Origin: UBA60 sp964587885
GTDB lineage: Archaea > Thermoplasmatota > Poseidoniia > Poseidoniales > Poseidoniaceae
Assembly (NCBI GenBank): GCA_964587885.1
Contig: CAZPME010000010.1
Location: 1 to 64,000, forward strand
Reading direction: 5' to 3'
Length of the DNA stretch: 64,000 bases
Made by a program: the position numbers and the translations under genes
Notes under the pieces: generated by a model
What the model was told of the DNA's origin: nothing
Databases searched by the model: none
What the model saw: only the letters and a program-made list of their open reading frames with translations
Shown: positions 41,917 to 50,065 of the stretch, piece after piece
How the letters are laid out: each line of letters opens with the position of its first letter
Numbering within the stretch: the first letter of the stretch is position 1

Positions 41917-42514
41917 TGATGGAGAAATCCCTGCGAGGGGTGTGGCGGTCCCTAAATTTCCAGTTTGGCAAGTTCTCTTTGATGAGCCAGTTTCAAAGGA
42001 TTCGTCGATTATCCAAACCTTTCTATCTGTCCGCGAAAGTGAAAATTGGCTATTGATGGCTGATGAATCTGTCGCGGGAAACCGTCACCTATGGGCTGCG
42101 TGGTTGGCCCTTGAACGTAGACGTGAGAGAGGATCAATGCGCAGTAATGCGGTTGATGGAGAGTTTTTTCGTCTCGTTGGGGGCACCCACCATATTTCAC
42201 AAGGATTCAAGCGCGCCGGATTGTGCGATGGTGATATACGGGGCTGGCTGGTTTTTCTTCCTGAAACATCCGATGGAGACGAACTACCCGATGTATTTCA
42301 AAATGAAGAGGGAGAAAATTTGCTTTCTACAGCTAAATCCCTAGAGTCTATCTGTGCCTTTTCACTAGGTAATTCAAACCCAGAACCCACTCGTTCAGGT
42401 TTAATTAGGCTCGGTGCATTTGAAGACGGTGATGAAATATTGCAAAACCTCCGAGAAGACGAATTAGAGAATTTCTTCATAGCACATATTCAGGGTGCAG
42501 ATATCTTTGGTTGA
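41909..42514 (+). CDS. KEOPS complex subunit Cgi121
   Basis: Cgi121 is the small subunit of KEOPS, which makes the N6-threonylcarbamoyladenosine of tRNAs. The 201-residue protein shows ADESVAGNRHLWAAWLALER (D-A-x-x-V-A-G-x-x-H-L) and DGEFFRLVGGTHHISQGFKR (E-F-x-x-x-x-G-x-x-x-I), the family's two hallmark segments, then a helical/acidic C-terminus. It directly follows hel308, the usual archaeal neighbour. I prefer the TTG at 41909, with GGTGAGGG five bases upstream; the ATG at 41882 is possible and would overlap hel308 by 35 bases. Confidence 0.72.
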   Translation: MIDDGEIPARGVAVPKFPVWQVLFDEPVSKDSSIIQTFLSVRESENWLLMADESVAGNRHLWAAWLALERRRERGSMRSNAVDGEFFRLVGGTHHISQGFKRAGLCDGDIRGWLVFLPETSDGDELPDVFQNEEGENLLSTAKSLESICAFSLGNSNPEPTRSGLIRLGAFEDGDEILQNLREDELENFFIAHIQGADIFG

Positions 42515-42523
42515 GGTTTTTCT

Positions 42524-44005
42524 TTGCGAGGGTCTAATACCCTCCTTTATCTTAGCACATTCATGGTAGTCTCTAGTCAACGGGGTGGAGGAAGCGATAT
42601 TTCACGCGGGCGCTTTATTGACGAGAGTAAAGTTAGTCACTGGTTAGACAGCGCTACTTCATTCGGTGCAGAATATGCCGAAGTTCGTATTGTTGCCAAC
42701 AATAATTGTTCCATAACGGTTCGCGATGGCGAACTTCGACGTGCTATCCCTGGTCAAGATCTCGGAGCAACCTTACGAGTGTTAGCCGATGGTGCTTGGG
42801 CTGTTCACTCCTCTTCTGATATCGACAGCCTTGGCCAAGCGGTCGAGCAGACTGTTACATTGGCGAAACAAGTAGCCAGTAGACGTGGATCTAGAGATAA
42901 TGCGGTAGTATTAGCTGACATTCCAATAATTGAAGATTCAATTCATTGGAAGCCTAAAAACGATAATCGAGACGTTGGGCTTGAGGAAAAACTGCAATTA
43001 TTGAATGACCTTGATGCGGCGATTCGCACCGATGAGCGAATTGTTTCAACCATTACCGGATATTCCGACGAACATATCCACAGTGAATTAATGACCAGCG
43101 AAGGAATGAATCGTGTTTGGTCGTTTCAGAGAACTGTTGCCAATGCGGTCATAACCGCTCGCGATGATGGAGAAGTGGCATCATATCGTAACAGGATTGG
43201 CGGTGGAGGTGGTTTTGAATCAGTCGAAAATGCCGATATTGAAGCACTTGGCCGCAAGTGCTCTGAATCCGTATTGCGAATCCTTTCTGCCGAGCGGGCT
43301 CCATCCGGACGCACCACTTTAGTGGCGGACCCCGATTTGACTGGTGTGTACATTCATGAAGCGCTCGGGCATCCTTGCGAAGCAGACCTAGTTGCAGCCG
43401 GTGATTCTTGTCTAGATGGTAAGTTAGGACAAAAAATCGGCTCGGATATCGTAAGTGTGATTGATGACCCAACCATCAAAGAAGGATATGGGGCGTATCC
43501 AATTGATGATGAGGGACTTGACACGCGCTCAAAACGTCTTATCGTTGATGGTGTACTTCATGAATATTTGAATAACCGGGAAACTGCTGCTCATTTTGGC
43601 ATTGAACCTAACGGTGGAGCGCGCGCTCAAGATGGTTTACACCATCCTCTAGTTAGGATGTCTAATACTTTGATTCTTGGAGGCAAGCATCGCGATTTAG
43701 ACGACTTACTGGAAGACGTGTCTGACGGAGTTTATGCCTGTGGTTCACGCGGTGGCCAAGTTGATACTGGACGCGGTTCATTCCAATTTGCAGCCCAAGA
43801 AGCATGGCGCATTGAAAATGGTGAGATTACAACTCCACTCAAGGACGTTAGCGTATCAGGAATGACTTTGGAAATTCTCGCAAATGTCGATGGGTTATGC
43901 CGAAAAGGTGGCCTTGCAAGTCCCGGTTTCTGCGGTAAAGGGCAAATGGTCCCTGTAGGTGACGGTGGTCCAAGTATGCGAATTCGCGATGCATTAGTCG
44001 GCTGA
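42524..44005 (+). CDS. tldD: TldD metalloprotease subunit
   Basis: TldD carries the zinc-binding active site of the TldD/TldE protease, which processes small peptides. 493 residues; the HEALGHPCEADL segment supplies the HExxxH motif, and GSDIVSVIDDP and GGQVDTGRG are conserved. It begins with TTG 6 bases after a GAGGT ribosome binding site; the ATG at 42563 is an alternative lacking one. Partner tldE starts 9 bases downstream. Confident family call. Confidence 0.9.
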   Translation: MRGSNTLLYLSTFMVVSSQRGGGSDISRGRFIDESKVSHWLDSATSFGAEYAEVRIVANNNCSITVRDGELRRAIPGQDLGATLRVLADGAWAVHSSSDIDSLGQAVEQTVTLAKQVASRRGSRDNAVVLADIPIIEDSIHWKPKNDNRDVGLEEKLQLLNDLDAAIRTDERIVSTITGYSDEHIHSELMTSEGMNRVWSFQRTVANAVITARDDGEVASYRNRIGGGGGFESVENADIEALGRKCSESVLRILSAERAPSGRTTLVADPDLTGVYIHEALGHPCEADLVAAGDSCLDGKLGQKIGSDIVSVIDDPTIKEGYGAYPIDDEGLDTRSKRLIVDGVLHEYLNNRETAAHFGIEPNGGARAQDGLHHPLVRMSNTLILGGKHRDLDDLLEDVSDGVYACGSRGGQVDTGRGSFQFAAQEAWRIENGEITTPLKDVSVSGMTLEILANVDGLCRKGGLASPGFCGKGQMVPVGDGGPSMRIRDALVG

Positions 44006-44014
44006 GGTGAGACA

Positions 44015-45421
44015 ATGGGGATCATGCCTGATTCTGCGCTTGAGCGTCTGCTCGATGGTTGCCACAAGCTTGGAAAAATTGCCGAAACTTCCGGTGCCAC
44101 ACAATGGGAGATTATTGCTGGCCAAGATTATGGAATCCAAGTAGAAATCGAAAACGGGAAAATCGCCCTTGCAGCTGGAGGTGGTGAGGGAGGATATGGT
44201 ATTCGAGTGGTCGAAAATGGACGCTATGGGTATGCATATTTGGCTCGACCTGACAACGGAAGAAGTGCGGTTGAACAAGCGCTTGATATCGCACGGCGCT
44301 CGCCACAAATAGATGGATTTGAACTCGTAGCAGATTCCGGTTCAACTTCTATAGAAGGGATGTTTGATACTAATGTAGACACTCTCACTGCAACTGATTT
44401 GCTCACTAGTGCCGATGACTTGTTATCGATAACTGCTGATCTATCGCAAGATGCTACCGTAACCGGTGGGGGGGTCGGTGCAGGCATTTCTGCAGGAGCC
44501 ATTCTAACCAGTGAAGGTATCGAAGATAGTGGGGTGAAATCTAGCCATTCTCTCGGCGTTCAGATAACTATCGACAAGGATGACCTGTTGACTAGCGGTT
44601 GGAATAGTGATTCGAAACGCCATGTAATAACAAATCCTGAGGGAGTTGTAGAGCATGCGATTTGGTGGACTGAGCAATGCCGCAAGCAAATTTCTGGTGG
44701 AGAGGTTGGGGATTCTCCAGTAATCCTTACTGACTCAGCCCTCGGAGGTCTTTTCGCCACCATTGTTCCTCAAGCCACATTGGGTGACCGGCAAGCCCGT
44801 GGCGAGTCTTTTTGGACCAATAAGATGGGGCAAGGAGTACTAGCCGAGCACCTCTCTCTAATCGATGACAGAACAATGACTGGTGGCAAGGATAGTGGTG
44901 GGCGCGATGCTGAAGGTAGGGCGACAAGGAAAAATGTCGTAGTTGAAAATGGGATTTTGAAAGGTGCACTTTGGTCAGGTCGAGATGCAGCAGAGCAGGT
45001 TGCATTAGGTAATGTTGAGTTTGCCGATAGCACAGCCTCAGCTAGCCGAGATTCATACGAGGGGCCTCCTTTTCCAAGTGCTGCCAACCTCAGTTTATGT
45101 TCAAGTCAACGTGTGATTCCTCGCGATGGTCTGATCGCTGAAATTGTTGATGGTTATCTAGTTGGCTCGGTAATGGGTGCACATACTGCCAACCCAACCA
45201 GTGGCGATTTTTCAGTTACCAGCAGTCATATCTTGAAAATTGAGGATGGTGAGGTAGTCGGTGCATTGCGTCAAGCCGGTATTTCAGGAAATCTACCTCG
45301 AAGTCTTGCCGAAGAAGTAGCACTCGGCGATTCACCGCGACCGCATGGCGGCTGGGGTGGAGGTTCAGTTTACGTCCCAGATGTCTTGTTTAAGCAGGGA
45401 ATTAGAGTAAATCCAGCTTAA
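44015..45421 (+). CDS. tldE: TldE/PmbA protease subunit
   Basis: The inactive-site partner of TldD, lacking HExxxH, which forms the heterodimer. 468 residues with GGEGGYGIRVVENGRYGYAY, SDSKRHVITNPEGVVEHA and the C-terminal VYVPDVLFKQGIRVN region. Begins with ATG at 44015 after GAGGTGA and ends 210 bases before rpa. In other organisms the pair matures peptides such as microcins; the archaeal substrate is unknown. Confidence 0.9.
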   Translation: MGIMPDSALERLLDGCHKLGKIAETSGATQWEIIAGQDYGIQVEIENGKIALAAGGGEGGYGIRVVENGRYGYAYLARPDNGRSAVEQALDIARRSPQIDGFELVADSGSTSIEGMFDTNVDTLTATDLLTSADDLLSITADLSQDATVTGGGVGAGISAGAILTSEGIEDSGVKSSHSLGVQITIDKDDLLTSGWNSDSKRHVITNPEGVVEHAIWWTEQCRKQISGGEVGDSPVILTDSALGGLFATIVPQATLGDRQARGESFWTNKMGQGVLAEHLSLIDDRTMTGGKDSGGRDAEGRATRKNVVVENGILKGALWSGRDAAEQVALGNVEFADSTASASRDSYEGPPFPSAANLSLCSSQRVIPRDGLIAEIVDGYLVGSVMGAHTANPTSGDFSVTSSHILKIEDGEVVGALRQAGISGNLPRSLAEEVALGDSPRPHGGWGGGSVYVPDVLFKQGIRVNPA

Positions 45422-45445
45422 TCTGTAAATCACCTTCAATTTCAC

Positions 45446-45450
45446 TTTTT
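45446..45450 (+). terminator. T-run terminator after tldE
   Basis: Five T residues at 45446-45450, 25 bases after the tldE stop and upstream of the rpa promoter motif. Archaeal termination can rely on a T-run alone; no strong hairpin precedes it. Confidence 0.3.
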
Positions 45451-45486
45451 CCGGAACTATGCACCTCTGCCACTCCTAGCGTAGCA

Positions 45487-45497
45487 TTCAATAACCG
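45487..45497 (+). promoter_or_regulatory. promoter-like motif of the rpa leader
   Basis: TTCAATAACCG. The ATG of the leader ORF (45517) is 20 bases from the final G, exactly the spacing seen before the gyrB leader. Probable TATA/BRE element of a leaderless transcript. Confidence 0.55.
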
Positions 45498-45516
45498 TCG
45501 TGTTAGGATAATTGTC

Positions 45517-45639
45517 ATGGAGGTTAAGGGAGTGTCCAGTCTACCGCAATCAGCACGCCAACCCTACGCCTGTCCTCCGCACAGGCACTTATGGGATGAG
45601 AGAATAACAAGCCTGTCGGAGGTCGTGTTACATGGCTGA
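45517..45639 (+). CDS. 40-codon leader ORF overlapping rpa start
   Basis: An ATG-initiated frame of 40 codons that starts where a leaderless transcript from the 45487 motif would start, and ends with TGA at 45637-45639, a few bases past the rpa ATG at 45632. Its peptide MEVKGVSSLPQSARQPYACP (then 20 more residues) has no recognised fold. It covers both arms of the hairpins described separately, so translation of it would change RNA folding at the rpa ribosome binding site. It is probably regulatory rather than a functional protein. Confidence 0.5.
   Translation: MEVKGVSSLPQSARQPYACPPHRHLWDERITSLSEVVLHG
45568..45622 (+). promoter_or_regulatory. alternative hairpins that could sequester the rpa ribosome binding site
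   Basis: Hairpin 1: GCCTGT (45568-45573) with ACAGGC (45581-45586), loop CCTCCGC. Hairpin 2: CCTCCG plus bulged C plus ACAGGC (45574-45586) with GCCTGT plus CGGAGG (45611-45622), giving 12 pairs and one bulge. The two cannot coexist, since ACAGGC is shared. Hairpin 2 would bury CGGAGG, the rpa ribosome binding site nine bases before its ATG. This is the layout of a translational attenuator. Confidence 0.6.
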
Positions 45640-47317
45640 CGAAGCCATTGAGAGGGCAGTAAAAGAAGTCCTCGCACAAATACCAAGTGCCGATGAAGAA
45701 ATGGTTCGTCAAGAATTCACTCGCTACCAAGCAGAATTCATTATTCCCCCACAGGATGCAATGCGTTCAGTACTTCGTAAAGTACAAACGCATGCGGGAA
45801 TCGTGGTTGCAGAGACAAAAAGCGCTGCGCCATCGGCCCCTATGAAAAAAGTCGAGAGATTATCTGAATTGGCGGCCGATGACAAGAATATCGTTATTGA
45901 AGTAAAAATTGTCAGCCATAATCCAGTTGTCCAGTCGGTACGTGGACAGGATCGTAATATCGCTTTTGGAACACTCCAAGATAATCCTTGGAGTGGCCAG
46001 GGTGAGCGCTGGGATTACAAGGATTGGGGGCCAAGTGCAAACCTAAAGGTTGGCGCGATAGTTCGCATTGAAGGTTGTACGGTAAACGAATACCAAGGTA
46101 AGCGCTCGCTCAATATTAACCAATCAAGTCGCGTCGTCGTTCTGCAAGAAGGTAGTGCGGCCACAACCAACCCTTCCGACCCGATTACTATTGCTGAAGC
46201 CAGCGAACAAGATGGCATGGTAACTATTGTTGGTCGATTATTATCAGCCCGCGCCGATGTCATTACTCGTCGCGATGGAAGTGGTACAATCGATGTTGTT
46301 AGAGGTAAAATTGCTGATTCCACAGGTTCGATAGGCTTCTTGAGTTGGGAACCTTTCAGCCATACTGAAGGAGAATTACTGAAAATCGAAGCGGCAAATA
46401 TTCGTCGCTTTCGAGACACTCCAGAATTGAATTTCGGCCGTACTACTAAGGTGGAAGTTTTTCACGACACAAATTTCCCAGATACTGAAACCCTTGCAGA
46501 ATCAAGCCTCATGACAATCAGTCAATTACGTGATGGTGCTAAGGACGTCACCATCATCGCCCAACTGCAATCTATTACTGAACGTAATTTTACCAACCAA
46601 GAAGGGGAAGAAAAGAAAGTCTATGCTGGACAATTAGTCGACCCAACCGGTCAATGTAAATCTTCAATGTGGTGTGAGGTTGATTTTACTGAAGACGAAT
46701 TACCGATAATGTTGCGATTAGAAAACACCCGTATCCGTGCATGGCAAGGAATTCCAGATGTAACAATTGATGACGCCTCACAAATTACTCGACTAGAGCA
46801 AGAGCCATGGGGGGATATTAGCCCTGAGAACCATGTTGTCGCGGCGGAATTGCGGGATTTGGCTGATTCAGGATCACGGGTCGGAATCGAAACCAGTGGT
46901 ACAGTAGTCTCGATACGCAACGATAGCGGTATTATCTGGCGCTGCCCCGAGTGCAGACGAGCCCTACGTGAAGATAACTGCCAAGTGCATGGTGCTGTCC
47001 AAGGTAACCGTGATGTTAGAGTACGCTTGGTAATTGATGATGGCCATTCCAATGGCTCAGTTATTATCGGTAGCGAGCCAACCTTTGCCTTCCTGGAGAC
47101 CGATATGGCTGGGTTTGAGGATACTATGGGTGAATTGGGCCAATTCGGATTTGCCCAATCTTTACGTGATCGCCTACTCGGCCGGCAACTAAAGGTCGGA
47201 GGTCGAACTATAGTCGACGAGCAAGGAATGATGATAATCGCCAATTCAATTGAGACTGTCGATGTTGACGCTGCTCTTGCGGCGAGCGAAGCAAGAACCG
47301 CATGGAGGTTGGTATGA
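45632..47317 (+). CDS. rpa1: replication protein A, large subunit (RPA1-like)
   Basis: Single-stranded DNA-binding protein for replication and repair, 561 residues. Several OB folds are visible, e.g. KNIVIEVKIVSHNPVVQSVRG..IAFGTLQD and IRIEGCTVNEYQGKRSLNI, DVITRRDGSGTIDVVRGKIADS, and a C-terminal zinc finger CPECRRALREDNCQVHG (C-x2-C-x8-C-x2-H). Together these match the euryarchaeal RPA41-type. The rpa-associated gene follows, overlapping by ATGA. The ribosome binding site CGGAGG can pair with upstream leader sequence, suggesting autoregulation. Confidence 0.88.
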   Translation: MADEAIERAVKEVLAQIPSADEEMVRQEFTRYQAEFIIPPQDAMRSVLRKVQTHAGIVVAETKSAAPSAPMKKVERLSELAADDKNIVIEVKIVSHNPVVQSVRGQDRNIAFGTLQDNPWSGQGERWDYKDWGPSANLKVGAIVRIEGCTVNEYQGKRSLNINQSSRVVVLQEGSAATTNPSDPITIAEASEQDGMVTIVGRLLSARADVITRRDGSGTIDVVRGKIADSTGSIGFLSWEPFSHTEGELLKIEAANIRRFRDTPELNFGRTTKVEVFHDTNFPDTETLAESSLMTISQLRDGAKDVTIIAQLQSITERNFTNQEGEEKKVYAGQLVDPTGQCKSSMWCEVDFTEDELPIMLRLENTRIRAWQGIPDVTIDDASQITRLEQEPWGDISPENHVVAAELRDLADSGSRVGIETSGTVVSIRNDSGIIWRCPECRRALREDNCQVHGAVQGNRDVRVRLVIDDGHSNGSVIIGSEPTFAFLETDMAGFEDTMGELGQFGFAQSLRDRLLGRQLKVGGRTIVDEQGMMIIANSIETVDVDAALAASEARTAWRLV

Positions 47318-48285
47318 TGCAAGCGTCTACAACTAGAGCACGCCGCCAACCTGCAATTCGGCTTCTAGCACAAGAATTCTCTGAATCAAGCCTTCAAGAG
47401 CGTGGTTCAGGACAATTTGACCCTTCTTTCGTAATCACCAAATTGGGGGCAAAGGTCAATCGCGCCATCGTTGCCGGACTATTGGAAAGCCTCCAGCCGC
47501 GTGAAACCAGTTCAGGCAGTACCATGTGGCAAGGAACGCTACGCGATGCTTCAGGTCTACATTTTTTCAGTATTGGCGATTTTCAAGATGATGGACTTCT
47601 CGCAAAATCTGAAGATTGGGCAAAGAGTCTTGCAGATGGTGAACCAATACTGATGATTATGGTAGCGAAAACCCGTATTTTCCAATCCGATGATGGAGCC
47701 GTATACACTAGCTTACGGCCCGAAGAAATGTGTGTAGTCAATGGAGCGACATACGCCAATTGGCTAGTTGAGGCCGCTAATGCTACGATGCAGCGAGTTG
47801 CTTCGGCCGACAAAGGTCGGGGGCTGGAGCCAAGTGCTCAGGCATTTGCCGAAGCAGGTGTCGATGCCGACCATATTGAAGGATTAATTCTAGCCCGTAA
47901 TCACTACGGCGAATTCGACCCTGAAGTTTACCGCTTGACAGTAATGCGAGCACTCGACTTAGCAGAAGGGAAAGCCGAAGTCGCGGAATTGCCAAATCAG
48001 CCAAAGATTACCATCACTAACCAATCTGGTACTGAATCATCAACCAGTACATCTGATAAGGAAGACGAGGACAATACCGCCTCAGATACCGAGGTTTTGA
48101 GAGCCACTATCGAATCAATTGTCCGCAGTGCAGACCAGGGCGACGGCGTGGACTTAGCCAAGATAATGGCTAATTGCCAAGCACGAGGTTTCGCCAATGA
48201 AGAAGCCGACGCTGCTCTTGACGAAATGGTCTCTGACAAGGTCATTGACGAGTATCGCTTTGGCTGGTTTAAAATCCATGAGTAG
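47314..48285 (+). CDS. RPA-associated protein (COG3390-type)
   Basis: Partner of RPA in euryarchaeal operons. The N-terminal RRQPAIRLLAQEFSESSLQERG matches the conserved start of haloarchaeal RPA-associated protein, and the GxxxGxLxD-type OB segment SGSTMWQGTLRDASGLHFFS is present. The 323-residue protein overlaps the rpa stop by the ATGA arrangement, so the two are translationally coupled; GGAGG lies 5 bases upstream of the ATG at 47314. The C-terminal 100 residues include a linker and a winged-helix-like end (EADAALDEMVSDKVIDEYRFGWFK). No phosphoesterase gene follows, unlike in Haloferax. Confidence 0.82.
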   Translation: MMQASTTRARRQPAIRLLAQEFSESSLQERGSGQFDPSFVITKLGAKVNRAIVAGLLESLQPRETSSGSTMWQGTLRDASGLHFFSIGDFQDDGLLAKSEDWAKSLADGEPILMIMVAKTRIFQSDDGAVYTSLRPEEMCVVNGATYANWLVEAANATMQRVASADKGRGLEPSAQAFAEAGVDADHIEGLILARNHYGEFDPEVYRLTVMRALDLAEGKAEVAELPNQPKITITNQSGTESSTSTSDKEDEDNTASDTEVLRATIESIVRSADQGDGVDLAKIMANCQARGFANEEADAALDEMVSDKVIDEYRFGWFKIHE

Positions 48286-48356
48286 TATACTCAAGGCTGA
48301 GAATAGCGACAATATGTTCAAGGGCGGAAGCGGCTGTCGCCGTGTAGGTTGAGCCG

Positions 48357-48710
48357 ATGACGTCAAGGGATTTTTTCATTAGACCTGCAACAGGAACCAG
48401 CACCTCAGACTGGATGCGAATAGAGGGTTGTGACATTTCAGTCAAAATAACTAGGCGAATAACTCGCACCGTAGTTCACGGTGGAGAAGGTGACGATTTA
48501 GTTGATGAAGGGGCTGAATCAGCTCTCTACACCGTACGCGGTGAGATGGATGAAGACATGTACAAGAATGTGATTTCAATGTTTAGAGGCGGTCAGCCAT
48601 ACATCCACGACCCTTTTGAAGAGCGTGATGTCAAAGTCGTGTTCAGTTCGTTTTCATATGATGGCTCAAATAATGAGTTTGAGTTTGAATTATTAGAGGA
48701 TATTCGCTGA
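48357..48710 (+). CDS. hypothetical protein, first gene of pilus cluster
   Basis: I do not recognise the family of this 117-residue protein. It is beta-rich and soluble, with VKITRRITRTVVHGGEGD, then DEGAESALYTVRGEMDEDMY, GGQPYIHDPFE, and EFEFELLED. That order, a strand pattern ending in an extended acidic FEFELxE, is reminiscent of phage tail/baseplate proteins of the DNA-circularisation type, but I cannot confirm this. It is 11 bases upstream of the TadC-like gene on the same strand, so it probably belongs to the pilus operon. ATG start. Confidence 0.5.
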   Translation: MTSRDFFIRPATGTSTSDWMRIEGCDISVKITRRITRTVVHGGEGDDLVDEGAESALYTVRGEMDEDMYKNVISMFRGGQPYIHDPFEERDVKVVFSSFSYDGSNNEFEFELLEDIR

Positions 48711-48721
48711 GGTGATACAAG

Positions 48722-49297
48722 ATGCGCGACCTTGATGAAGCAAAAGAATTGCTTTACGTCATGCGTTCGCTAGAAATCCTAATGTCTTCAGGAATAGGTT
48801 TGGAAGCAGCTATTCACTCTATTGGCCAAGGTGGTCACGGCATTATCAGCAAAGATTTCGCCGAGATAATGATTAATGTTGGAAAGGGCAGAACCATGGA
48901 AGATGAACTTCGTCGAACTATGGCTATAGCCAAGTATTCTGGTTACAAGAAAGTCCTCAACACATTACTCAACAATGTCATATCTGATACCAACATCATC
49001 GACACTCTGAAAACTCAAGGTGGACGAGAAGAAGAGATTCGCTCTGAGAAAGTTGAGAAATATATCGAAGATCTTGCTGGCATGCCAGAAAGTCTACTCA
49101 CCTTTGGCATGCTTGGACCGATTATTTTGGCGTTGGTTGGATTATTCCCTCAATTAATGGGAGATGCCGGTGCAGCTGTCGGAATGTCGATGGAGCAGGG
49201 AATGGTCGATAGCATCGTCGGCATGGGATTATTCATCACCTTAGTTGGAATGATATTGGTCGGCTTGAAAGCTCACTTCAAGGATCCGGGGTTGTGA
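48722..49297 (+). CDS. TadC/GspF-like pilus membrane protein, first half
   Basis: A 191-residue protein with the T2SS F-domain-type helical pattern: EILMSSGIGLEAAIHSIGQG, GKGRTMEDELRRTMAI, KTQGGREEEIRSEKVEKYIEDLAGMPESLLTF (in two pieces), then two C-terminal transmembrane helices. TadC-like proteins form the membrane platform of type IV pilus machines. Most archaeal forms contain two such domains in about 500 residues; here each is a separate gene (next gene at 49302). GAGGTGATA precedes the ATG. Confidence 0.72.
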   Translation: MRDLDEAKELLYVMRSLEILMSSGIGLEAAIHSIGQGGHGIISKDFAEIMINVGKGRTMEDELRRTMAIAKYSGYKKVLNTLLNNVISDTNIIDTLKTQGGREEEIRSEKVEKYIEDLAGMPESLLTFGMLGPIILALVGLFPQLMGDAGAAVGMSMEQGMVDSIVGMGLFITLVGMILVGLKAHFKDPGL

Positions 49298-49301
49298 AAC
49301 T

Positions 49302-50045
49302 ATGATTTCAGAAATGCTCGGATTGTGGATTCTTGATTATTGGGGAATTACTTGGGCTAATTGGTTACTTATTTTGGGAATAGCTGGTATTGGCGGCGGA
49401 ATTCCACCAATGATTGAACGTCGCCGACGCCGCTCAATTGAGAATGCCCTACCTGGAATGCTTTCATCATTATCAGACAGCATTGGCGCAGGACAAGGCC
49501 TTCAACAAGCAATGCAAAATGTGGTGTCGACTCAAGACGACTTAATTTCCAATCTCCTTGAACAAGCATTGAACGAGGGTAGTTCCTCAACCTTTGAGTC
49601 TGCTCTGGCTAGATTCGCAGTGATGTCTCGCTCAGAACAAGTTCAGCGGGCTATCTCAATTACAACTACTGCAGTAGAACAGGATGCTCCACTAAAGGAG
49701 ATAATGTACCGGATGAGCATTGATTATGAACGCCTAAACGACTTGATGAATCAACGTGAGACCGACTTGAGTGGTCGTTCACTTCTCATAATGATGTTCA
49801 TTTGTGTCGGTCTCCCTCTCCTTATTGCATTCTTGGTCGGCCTCTTCGCCCCTTGGAGTCAAGGGTTCCAATTAGGATTTCTCAACAATACCTTCGCCTT
49901 ATTCTTCTGTGCAGTTTCGATGTATAGCGTTGCTGTAAGTGGAAGAATGCTGGGGCGCTTGTCAGATGTCTTGTGGTTCTTGCCCATCTGGGGATTCATT
50001 GCGACTTACCTGTATATTGTCCCCTACCACTTAATTGGAAGTTGA
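49302..50045 (+). CDS. TadC/GspF-like pilus membrane protein, second half
   Basis: A 247-residue protein with an N-terminal helix, a RRRRSIENALPGMLSSLSDS segment, the SIGAGQGLQQAMQNV F-domain signature, and several C-terminal helices (LLIMMFICVGLPLLIAFLVG and FALFFCAVSMYSVA). It complements the preceding gene as the second F-domain platform subunit. Four bases separate the two. The ATPase gene follows with a 20-base gap containing its ribosome binding site. Confidence 0.72.
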   Translation: MISEMLGLWILDYWGITWANWLLILGIAGIGGGIPPMIERRRRRSIENALPGMLSSLSDSIGAGQGLQQAMQNVVSTQDDLISNLLEQALNEGSSSTFESALARFAVMSRSEQVQRAISITTTAVEQDAPLKEIMYRMSIDYERLNDLMNQRETDLSGRSLLIMMFICVGLPLLIAFLVGLFAPWSQGFQLGFLNNTFALFFCAVSMYSVAVSGRMLGRLSDVLWFLPIWGFIATYLYIVPYHLIGS

Positions 50046-50052
50046 ATGAAAA

Positions 50053-50058
50053 AGGAGG
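50053..50058 (+). promoter_or_regulatory. strong ribosome binding site deciding the TTG start of the pilus ATPase
   Basis: AGGAGG lies 7 bases before the TTG at 50066. An out-of-frame ATG at 50070 is next to it, and no in-frame ATG is close. This is the strongest Shine-Dalgarno match I noticed in the window and fixes the ATPase start. Confidence 0.5.
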
Positions 50059-50065
50059 AAATAAT

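Noticed and set aside
46651..47349. 232-codon ORF antisense to rpa
   Set aside because: Covered entirely by the rpa coding region; unusual Ser/Arg content typical of a shadow.
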